A stretch of 64,000 bases of DNA from Pseudomonas mandelii (GTDB lineage: Bacteria; Pseudomonadota; Gammaproteobacteria; Pseudomonadales; Pseudomonadaceae). The number at the start of each line of letters is the position of its first letter. The first letter of the stretch is position 1. Below are positions 57,696-64,000 of this stretch, piece after piece. The translations under genes were made by a program, and so were the position numbers. Under the pieces are notes generated by a model. It was given only the letters and a program-made list of their open reading frames with translations. It had not been told where the DNA came from and did no database searches. The stretch covers positions 62,001 to 126,000 of the forward strand of contig NZ_JAMYDU010000001.1 of assembly GCF_024138395.1 (NCBI RefSeq), written 5' to 3'.

Positions 57696-60056
57696 GTGGA
57701 TTTACAGCAGGGCTTCGTCCTGACCCGGCATTGGCGCGATACCCCGGCCGGCACGGAAGTCGAGTTCTGGCTGGCGACCGATGTCGGTCCCCGGTGTATC
57801 CGCCTGCCGCATCAAACGTCGGTAGCGTTCATTCCGGCGGTCCAGCGCGAGCAAGCCGAAGCGCTGCTGCGCGGCGAGAAAAACGTCGAGCTGAAGCCCT
57901 TGGCACTTCTGGATTTCGAACACCGCCCGGTGCTGGGCCTGTATTGCCAGCAGCACGGTCAGTTGATGCGCCTGGAAACCGCGCTACGCAGATCAGGCGT
58001 CGATGTATTCGAAGCCGATATCCGCCCGCCGGAACGCTACATGATGGAGCGTTTCATCACCGCCCCCGTTTTGTTCGGGGGCACGCCCAACGCCGAAGGC
58101 TTTCTGCTCGACGCGCAAATGAAACCCGCCCCCGGCTACCGACCGAAGCTCAGGCTGGTCTCGCTGGACATCGAAACCACCGCTCAGGGCGATTTGTATT
58201 CCATCGCCCTGGAAGGCTGCGGCGAGCGGCAGGTGTACATGCTCGGGCCGCCCAATGGCGATGAGAGTGGGGTGGATTTCCAGCTCGAATACTGCGACTC
58301 GCGAACCCTGCTGCTGAAAAAACTCAATGAATGGTTCGCCCGGCACGACCCCGACGCGATCATCGGCTGGAATGTCGTGCAGTTCGATCTGCGCGTACTG
58401 CACGAACATGCTCGCCGCTTGGCGGTGCCGCTGAAACTGGGGCGTGGCGGCGAAGAAATGCAGTGGCGCGAGCACGGCAGCCGCAATCATTACTTCGCGT
58501 CGGCCGCCGGCCGGTTGATCATCGACGGCATCGAGTCGCTGCGTTCGGCGACCTGGAGCTTCTCCTCGTTCAGCCTGGAAAACGTCGCACAAACCCTGTT
58601 GGGCGAAGGCAAGTCGATCGACAACCCGTACCAGCGCATGGACGAAATCAATCGCATGTTCGCCGAGGACAAACCGGCCCTGGCCAAATACAACCTCAAG
58701 GACTGCGAACTGGTGACGCGGATCTTCGCCAAGACCGAACTGCTGACCTTCCTGCTCGAGCGCGCCAGCGTTACCGGTTTGCCGGCGGACCGCAGCGGTG
58801 GTTCGGTGGCGGCCTTTACTCACCTGTATATGCCGTTGATGCACCGTCAGGGCTTCGTCGCACCGAACCTGGGCAACAAACCACCGGAGGCCAGCCCCGG
58901 CGGTTTTGTCATGGACTCGCAACCCGGGCTGTACGAATCGGTGCTGGTGCTCGACTACAAAAGCCTCTATCCGTCGATCATCCGCACTTTTCTGATCGAC
59001 CCGGTGGGCTTGATCGAAGGGCTCAAGCACCCCGACGACAGCGAGTCGGTGCCGGGCTTTCGCGGTGCACGTTTCTCAAGAACCCGGCATTGCCTGCCGG
59101 CCATCGTCGCCCGGGTCGCCGAAGGCCGTGAAACCGCCAAGCGCGAACACAACGCGCCGCTGTCCCAGGCGCTGAAGATCATCATGAATGCCTTCTACGG
59201 CGTGCTCGGTTCCAGCGGTTGCCGCTTCTTCGATACACGGCTGGCCTCGTCCATCACCTTGCGCGGTCACGAGATCATGCTGCGCACCCGCCAGTTGATC
59301 GAAGCACAGGGCCACGCGGTGATCTATGGCGACACCGACTCGACCTTCGTCTGGCTGCGCCGCGCTCACGGTCAGGCAGAAGCCGCGCAGATCGGCCACG
59401 CGCTGGTGGATCACGTCAACCAATGGTGGCGTGAGCATGTGAAACACGAATACGGGCTGGAAAGTGCCCTGGAATTGCAGTTCGAAACCCACTACAAGCG
59501 CTTTCTGATGCCGACCATTCGCGGCGCCGAGGAGGGCAGCAAGAAGCGCTATGCCGGGTTGGTCACCCACGCCGATGGCACCGATGAAATGGTCTACAAA
59601 GGCCTGGAAACCGTGCGCACCGACTGGTCGCCGCTGGCCCGGCAATTCCAGCAGGAGCTGTACCTGCGCATCTTCAATCGCAAGCCCTATCAGGATTACG
59701 TACGTGACTATGTGCGCAAGACCTTGGCCGGGGAATTCGACGAACGCCTGATCTACCGCAAGCGCCTGCGCCGTACCCTCGACGATTATCAGCGCAACGT
59801 GCCGCCCCACGTGCGGGCCGCGCGAATCGCCGACGACTATAATGACCAGCAGGGACGCCCGCGGCAATATCAGAACGGCGGCTGGATCAGTTATGTCATC
59901 ACCGTCGCCGGCCCCGAGCCGCTGGAAATCCGCAGCGCGCCCATCGATTACGACCATTACGTCACCCGGCAGCTGCAACCGGTGGCGGATGCGATTCTGC
60001 CGTTCGTGGATGACGATTTCTCAACGCTGATTGGGGGGCAACTGGGCCTGTTTTGA
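57696..60056 (+). CDS. polB: DNA polymerase II (family B)
   Basis: A 786-residue replicative-type polymerase used in SOS-linked lesion bypass and replication restart. The 3'-5' exonuclease motif is SLDIETT; the polymerase motifs are [14 protein letters not shown] (A), [19 protein letters not shown] (B) and [11 protein letters not shown] (C). The frame is open from a TTG at 57669; GTG at 57696 after GAGGTTGC gives the length usual for the Pseudomonas protein, so that start is preferred. Its 3' end overlaps the convergent DUF1810 gene by 36 bases. Confidence 0.95.
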   Translation: MDLQQGFVLTRHWRDTPAGTEVEFWLATDVGPRCIRLPHQTSVAFIPAVQREQAEALLRGEKNVELKPLALLDFEHRPVLGLYCQQHGQLMRLETALRRSGVDVFEADIRPPERYMMERFITAPVLFGGTPNAEGFLLDAQMKPAPGYRPKLRLVSLDIETTAQGDLYSIALEGCGERQVYMLGPPNGDESGVDFQLEYCDSRTLLLKKLNEWFARHDPDAIIGWNVVQFDLRVLHEHARRLAVPLKLGRGGEEMQWREHGSRNHYFASAAGRLIIDGIESLRSATWSFSSFSLENVAQTLLGEGKSIDNPYQRMDEINRMFAEDKPALAKYNLKDCELVTRIFAKTELLTFLLERASVTGLPADRSGGSVAAFTHLYMPLMHRQGFVAPNLGNKPPEASPGGFVMDSQPGLYESVLVLDYKSLYPSIIRTFLIDPVGLIEGLKHPDDSESVPGFRGARFSRTRHCLPAIVARVAEGRETAKREHNAPLSQALKIIMNAFYGVLGSSGCRFFDTRLASSITLRGHEIMLRTRQLIEAQGHAVIYGDTDSTFVWLRRAHGQAEAAQIGHALVDHVNQWWREHVKHEYGLESALELQFETHYKRFLMPTIRGAEEGSKKRYAGLVTHADGTDEMVYKGLETVRTDWSPLARQFQQELYLRIFNRKPYQDYVRDYVRKTLAGEFDERLIYRKRLRRTLDDYQRNVPPHVRAARIADDYNDQQGRPRQYQNGGWISYVITVAGPEPLEIRSAPIDYDHYVTRQLQPVADAILPFVDDDFSTLIGGQLGLF

Positions 60057-60491
60057 GTCCAGCAGCGACAGTGTCCAGTCGTCCGGTATGCCATGAAAAT
60101 ACTGATCCAGCGCCTGATGGAACAGGCTGCCTTTTGGCGAAACCTGGGCAAACAGCGTCATCGATGAATGAAACTTGAGGTTGTCGGGATGACCGAAAAT
60201 CTTGGCGATCGACCGATGAGGAACGTCCAGGACCAGTTGCGTGCACATGCGCAAGCGTGGACCCAGTAACGGATGTTCCAGGTACGCGGTGGCTTCTTCA
60301 CTGGAGCGAATGGCAAAGTAGCGGGACATCTCGCTGTCACCCAGCCCGGAAAACTGCGGAAAGATAAACCACATCCAGTGCCGGCGCTTCTGGCCGGCGC
60401 GCAGCTCCTCCTGCACCCACTCGAACACAGGGTCCTGCGCCTGGACGAAGCGTGGCAAATTGAACGAGTCGAGCTGATCGGTACTTCTCAT
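60021..60491 (-). CDS. DUF1810 family protein
   Basis: A 156-residue protein with the DUF1810 pattern: [57 protein letters not shown] and [10 protein letters not shown]. Small, cytoplasmic and of uncharacterised function; some relatives have been called calpastatins on weak similarity. The start at 60491 is near-canonical (MRSTDQLD). It converges with polB and overlaps its end. Confidence 0.9.
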   Translation of the reverse strand: MRSTDQLDSFNLPRFVQAQDPVFEWVQEELRAGQKRRHWMWFIFPQFSGLGDSEMSRYFAIRSSEEATAYLEHPLLGPRLRMCTQLVLDVPHRSIAKIFGHPDNLKFHSSMTLFAQVSPKGSLFHQALDQYFHGIPDDWTLSLLDSKQAQLPPNQR

Positions 60492-60521
60492 GCCGATGCC
60501 CTCTGACAGAACCGCGATGGC

Positions 60522-61343
60522 TCAGACCATGGCCAACCGCTGCTTGCGTTGTGGCGCGCGAAACGCTTGGTCCAGCGCCTCCAGATCCCCGACTTCAAGC
60601 CGCAATTGCGCCGCTTGCGCATTGAGCTGCACGTGCTCGGGACGGACCGCTTTGGGGATGGCGATCACGCCGTTCTGACGCAGAATCCATGCCAGTGCGA
60701 CCTGCGCCGGTATCGCCTCGTGACGGGCGGCAATTTGCTTGAGCGTCGAATTGGCCAGCATGTGCCCGCCCTGGCCGATCGGACAATAGGCCATCACCGG
60801 CATCCTTTGGTGCTGGCTCCAGGGCAGCAAATCGAATTCGATGCCGCGTTCTTCCAGGTTATACAGCACCTGATTGGTGGCGCAGGCCGGCGAGGCCAAT
60901 TCTTCCAGGTCGTCCAGGTCAAAATTGGACACGCCCCAACGGCCGATCTTGCCGTCTTCGCGCAGGCGCTCGAAGGCTTCGACGGTTTCCGCAAGGGGAT
61001 AATCGCCGCGCCAGTGCAACAGGTAGAGATCGATGTAATCGGTATTCAACCGCCGCAGACTGCGTTCGCAGGCCTGGGGGATGCCTTTGCGGCTGGCGTT
61101 ATAGGGGTAGACTTTGCTGACCAGAAAAACCTGATCACGCCTGCCAGCGATGGCTTCACCCACCACCTCTTCAGCGCCTCCTTCGGCGTACATTTCAGCG
61201 GTGTCGATCAGGGTCATGCCCAACTCGATGCCCAAACGCAGGGCTGCAACTTCCTTTGTGTGTCGGGAGCGTTCCTCTCCCATGCGCCAGGTTCCTTGGC
61301 CGATGACCGGCACATGGCTGCCGGCCAGCTCAAGAGTACGCAT
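60522..61343 (-). CDS. Aldo/keto reductase (YeaE-like)
   Basis: A 273-residue NADPH-dependent oxidoreductase. The tetrad is Asp and Tyr in LIDTAEMYAEGG, Lys in LVSKVYPY and His in LYLLHWRGD; the coenzyme phosphate site is IPKAVRPEHV. It differs in sequence from the reductase at 10554. It resembles E. coli YeaE, a methylglyoxal reductase, though the substrate here is not known. The start follows AAAGGAGGATGC. Confidence 0.88.
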   Translation of the reverse strand: MRTLELAGSHVPVIGQGTWRMGEERSRHTKEVAALRLGIELGMTLIDTAEMYAEGGAEEVVGEAIAGRRDQVFLVSKVYPYNASRKGIPQACERSLRRLNTDYIDLYLLHWRGDYPLAETVEAFERLREDGKIGRWGVSNFDLDDLEELASPACATNQVLYNLEERGIEFDLLPWSQHQRMPVMAYCPIGQGGHMLANSTLKQIAARHEAIPAQVALAWILRQNGVIAIPKAVRPEHVQLNAQAAQLRLEVGDLEALDQAFRAPQRKQRLAMV

Positions 61344-61415
61344 GCATCCTCCTTTCTAAAGTCCGATCGATACTTCAGTTGGCAGCAAAATAGCCCGGTG
61401 GTTCCGTCCGGCAAG

Positions 61416-61513
61416 GTCAAAAGATCGCAGCCTTCGGCAGCTCCTACTCCATCCGCGATATCACGGATATACCCCGCCCCTGTAGGAGCTGCCGAAGGTT
61501 GTGATCTTCTGAC
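61416..61513. repeat. Third-family palindromic repeat after galM
   Basis: GGTCAAAAGATCGCAGCCTT...TGTAGGAGCTGCCGAAGGTT arms reach to the galM stop. Same family as 46734 and 52914. Confidence 0.88.
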
Positions 61514-62662
61514 CTACAGGGTGGAAAACTTGTACACCGTAGTCTGGCTATAACTCTTGCCCGGATCCAGCCGTGTGGACGGGAAGTTCGGCTGATTCGG
61601 CGAGTCCGGATAATGCTGAGTCTCCAGAGTAAACGCCCCCCAATGCGGATAAATCTTGCCAGCCTTGCCCTTGACCGTGCCGTCGAGGAAATTGCTGGTA
61701 TAGAACTGCACACCCGGCTCAGTGGTGTAGAGCTGCAAGCGGCGCCCGGATTGCGGATCGCTGACGTCGGCAGCGAGTTTGCCCAGATCACCCTTGGCGT
61801 CCAGCACCCAATTGAAGTCAAAACCGCCTTGTTTCGGTTCGGCGAATTTCAGTTGCGGGTGATCAGCCTTGATGTGTTGACCGATGGCAGTCGGTTGAGT
61901 GAAATCCATCGGCGTGCCGGCGACCGGGGCGAGTTCACCGGTAGGGATCAGTTTGCCGGTGACCGGCGTGTAGCGGGCGGCATGCAAGGTCGCAAGCTGC
62001 TTCAGCACGTCGCCATTGCCCGCACCGGCCAGGTTGAAATAGCTGTGGTTGGTCAGGTTCAGCACCGTGGATTTGTCAGTGCTGGCCTTGTACTCGATGC
62101 GCAGCTCATTGTTCTCGGTGAGGCTGTAGGTGACTTCGGTTTTCAGGTTGCCCGGGAAACCCATTTCACCACTCGCCGACAGATACGTCAGGGTCACGCC
62201 CACCGAATCCTTGCCGTTGCTCGGTTCGGCTTTCCACACCCGTTTATCAAAACCCAGGGCCCCGCCGTGCAATGAATTGCTGCCGTCGTTGAGTGGTACC
62301 TGATAGCGCTTGCCATCCAGCTCGAAGGCACCGTTGGCCAAACGATTGCCGAAGCGGCCGATGGTTGCGCCGAAGTACGCGGTGCCACTTTGATAACCCT
62401 GCACATCGTCGAAACCCAGCACCACATCGTCGAGTTTGCCGTTTTTGTCCGGCACTTTCAGCGACTGCAGAATCCCGCCGTAGGTAATGATCGTGGCTTG
62501 CAGGCCATGGCTGTTGCGCAAGATGTATTGCTCGACGGGCGTGCCGTCACTGGTTTTGCCGAAGGCTTTGTGTTCGCTGGACAAGCCAACGGCGTGAGCG
62601 GGGAGGGTGGCGATCATCAGGGACAGTCCGAGGCCGGAAAGCAGGTGTCGAGATTGAAGCAT
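61514..62662 (-). CDS. galM: Aldose 1-epimerase, periplasmic
   Basis: A 382-residue mutarotase interconverting alpha and beta anomers of sugars such as galactose. A signal peptide (to about residue 24, ATLPAHA) marks it as periplasmic, unlike cytoplasmic E. coli GalM. The active-site His lies in NLTNHSYFNLAG and the acidic base in the GAFTLETQHYPDS region. The TFGATIGRFGNRLANG-like stretch (FGATIGRFGNRLANGAF) is characteristic. An inverted repeat upstream suggests control by a sugar-responsive repressor. No sugar transporter is adjacent. Confidence 0.92.
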   Translation of the reverse strand: MLQSRHLLSGLGLSLMIATLPAHAVGLSSEHKAFGKTSDGTPVEQYILRNSHGLQATIITYGGILQSLKVPDKNGKLDDVVLGFDDVQGYQSGTAYFGATIGRFGNRLANGAFELDGKRYQVPLNDGSNSLHGGALGFDKRVWKAEPSNGKDSVGVTLTYLSASGEMGFPGNLKTEVTYSLTENNELRIEYKASTDKSTVLNLTNHSYFNLAGAGNGDVLKQLATLHAARYTPVTGKLIPTGELAPVAGTPMDFTQPTAIGQHIKADHPQLKFAEPKQGGFDFNWVLDAKGDLGKLAADVSDPQSGRRLQLYTTEPGVQFYTSNFLDGTVKGKAGKIYPHWGAFTLETQHYPDSPNQPNFPSTRLDPGKSYSQTTVYKFSTL

Positions 62663-62693
62663 GGTTGACCTTCCTTTTTGTTGTTTTGAGAAG

Positions 62694-62779
62694 TAGTCAT
62701 ACTAATAGTCGGGTTTTAACGCGATCAAGGAAGGATTTATAGCTTATCTATGCGGTGTTGCAATTAAAAAGTATGACTA
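62694..62779. promoter_or_regulatory. Inverted repeat operator pair upstream of galM
   Basis: TAGTCATACT (62694-62703) and its exact complement AGTATGACTA (62770-62779) lie 66 bases apart; the first copy is followed by AATAGTC, giving a second half-site. The position, 32 bases before the galM start and about 130 before the lipoprotein gene, fits a repressor bound at two sites in a divergent promoter. The regulator is unknown. Confidence 0.55.
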
Positions 62780-62909
62780 GTTAGGGTATCTTCCATGGTG
62801 ATCAGCGCTTACGGACCACCGGCACTGCACTTTTTCGGCTTTCGCGGTTCTATCCTTGGCCAGCCCGCGGCGATCCCCACCGCCGGCCCATGCCCAAGTT
62901 CAAGAACCC

Positions 62910-63659
62910 ATGGCTCGAGTTTTACCCCGCTTTACCCCGCACATTCGCCGTCATTGCTGGCTGCTGATTGGCCTGTCGATGCTCTTCGCCAGTGGCTGCA
63001 GCCATCAGCCGGGCAACGATATCGTCAGCCAGTTTCGCAACGGCACACCCCAGGAGTTCCTCCAGACCAGCGTCGATCGCATGGCGACCCTGGCGATGCG
63101 CGACAATCTCCAAAGCCTCTACCTGCTGATGAACAAGCTCTACCTGCGCAACCCGGACGAGCTGAAAAAATCCGGCTTCCTCGATGTCGGCACCGCAGAA
63201 AAACAAGTGCGCCTGGCCATCGAACAGCAACAGCCACTGCCCACCCTCGGCGGCAAAAAAGACCTCGCCGCGCTGAGCTACGCCATGAGCCCGGAATTTC
63301 TCGGCGACCGGGTCGGTGCCTTCATCTATGCCATCGGCAGCATGCTGGTCACCGCCCACGGCAATCGGCTGGAGTTCTACATGACGGATGCAATCAACCC
63401 GACCTTCGTCAGCAATGCCGCGCGCAACATCGAGAAAGCCACCTGGATCTTGAGTCAGCGACAAAACAAGCAAGGCGAGCCCTTGCTGTTTTCCAACGAA
63501 ATCTCGGAGGAGGGCAGCAACCTGAGCTTTGCCGTGGAGTTCGGCAAAATCGTCGCGCGGCTGGACCTGCTGACCCAGATGCTCGACGAACGCTACCGAC
63601 GGATCGGCCTCAACTACGCCCAGAGTTTGTTGTTTCTGAATTTCTTGCCGGTGCAGTAA
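62910..63659 (+). CDS. Hypothetical lipoprotein
   Basis: A 249-residue protein with a membrane-type signal (WLLIGLSMLFASGC) and Cys about 30 as probable lipid-attachment site. The start at 62910 (MARVLPRFTPHIRRHCW) was chosen for the signal; the frame is open to 62856. The rest is mostly helical (LQSLYLLMNKLYLRNPDELK, ISEEGSNLSFAVEFGKIVA) without a recognised family. It would face the periplasm. Its divergent arrangement with galM may mean shared control. Confidence 0.7.
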   Translation: MARVLPRFTPHIRRHCWLLIGLSMLFASGCSHQPGNDIVSQFRNGTPQEFLQTSVDRMATLAMRDNLQSLYLLMNKLYLRNPDELKKSGFLDVGTAEKQVRLAIEQQQPLPTLGGKKDLAALSYAMSPEFLGDRVGAFIYAIGSMLVTAHGNRLEFYMTDAINPTFVSNAARNIEKATWILSQRQNKQGEPLLFSNEISEEGSNLSFAVEFGKIVARLDLLTQMLDERYRRIGLNYAQSLLFLNFLPVQ

Positions 63660-63686
63660 AGCGAGTGCTGCCCCTGTAGGAGAGAG

Positions 63687-63780
63687 CTTTTGTGGGAGCT
63701 GGCTTGCCTGCGATGCAGACGGCTCGGTTTAACGTCGAACCGAGTTGATGCCATCGCAGGCAAGCCAGCTCCCACAAAAG
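63687..63780. repeat. REPIN, near copy of the element at 35056
   Basis: CTTTTGTGGGAGCTGGCTTG...AAGCCAGCTCCCACAAAAG is a perfect outer stem; the loop CTCGGTTTAACGTCGAACCGAG forms its own 7-bp stem. Confidence 0.93.
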
Positions 63781-63926
63781 CCCGATCCCATGGGATTTGA
63801 CAGAAGGAATATCGTGTTCAGGCCCAATGGATTGGCATAACGATAGACCGCATCGATATAACTGGTTATAAGAAAAATCGCTATGCTGCGAGCCGGTTAT
63901 TTCCCTGCGATTTTCTGGGCGTATGA

Positions 63927-64000
63927 ATGGAATTCGGTAATTTCGGGTTGGTCGTTGCAGGTCTGGTGGTCGGCTTTATTGTCGGGATGACCGGCGTTGG
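63927..64000 (+). CDS. TauE/SafE family permease (5' part only)
   Basis: The first 24 residues of a membrane protein, MEFGNFGLVVAGLVVGFIVG MTGVG, cut by the right window edge. The glycine-rich GxxVGMTGVG segment in helix 1 is characteristic of TauE/SafE (DUF81) sulfite or organosulfur exporters, which continue GGxLMTP. Family is likely but rests on a short stretch; the Shine-Dalgarno is not obvious, and an out-of-frame ATG lies 4 bases upstream. Confidence 0.6.
   Translation, partial: MEFGNFGLVVAGLVVGFIVGMTGV

Noticed and set aside
5866..63780. Regular palindromic repeats considered as CRISPR
   Set aside because: They are scattered singly between genes as inverted pairs, without regular spacers or cas genes; they are REP/REPIN elements.

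Overview
The window is about 64 kb of chromosome from a fluorescent Pseudomonas, most likely the P. fluorescens group. Three things point there: pyoverdine genes at the left end, REP/REPIN palindromes of the GTGGGAGCGGGCTTGCCCGCG type in almost every intergenic gap, and small Pseudomonas-restricted families such as DUF6555. No tRNA, rRNA, CRISPR array, prophage or insertion sequence was recognised.

Layout. 1-5.8 kb: pyoverdine block, with the opmQ-pvdT-pvdR efflux system (minus strand) divergent from the ECF sigma gene fpvI and from pvdA. Exact TAAAT-N16-CGT iron-starvation boxes precede both pvdR and pvdA. 6-10.6 kb: BvgAS/EvgAS-type phosphorelay with a degenerate stand-alone receiver. 10.6-17.3 kb: aldo/keto reductase, a frameshifted LysR gene, pirin, two paralogous isochorismatase-family genes, an MscS channel with a cyclic-nucleotide domain, and an AhpD-like protein. 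17.5-22.8 kb: an Rhs polymorphic-toxin gene with two apparent frameshifts, an AT-rich toxin tip and a candidate immunity gene. 23-23.6 kb: a strongly structured RNA-like leader before a small hypothetical gene. 23.7-28.7 kb: an internally deleted transporter gene, then fecI-fecR-fecA. 28.9-36.7 kb: MFS transporter divergent from a DapF-like protein lacking both catalytic cysteines, codBA, alpha/beta hydrolase, queD, patatin. 37-43.4 kb: tandem PepSY proteins with a PhoPQ-like pair, a NhaC-type permease and a chemoreceptor. 43.6-50 kb: an unlisted 54-residue metallothionein, a DUF6555 protein, tsx plus a nucleoside permease, selD-mnmH, and a histidine phosphatase. 50-64 kb: two glutathione transferases, a PhzF-like protein, a zinc-type hemB, an FAD monooxygenase, a DUF1615 lipoprotein, a CBS protein, polB, DUF1810, an aldo/keto reductase, periplasmic galM with a palindromic upstream element, a lipoprotein, and the start of a TauE/SafE permease.

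Themes. Iron acquisition appears twice: pyoverdine synthesis, recycling and efflux, and ferric citrate uptake with cell-surface signalling. Nucleobase and nucleoside salvage is represented by codBA and tsx plus the permease. The most unusual parts are the structured leader at 23.0-23.24 kb, the Rhs tip with its neighbour, the cysteine-less DapF homologue, and the many REPINs, which fall into at least three sequence families.
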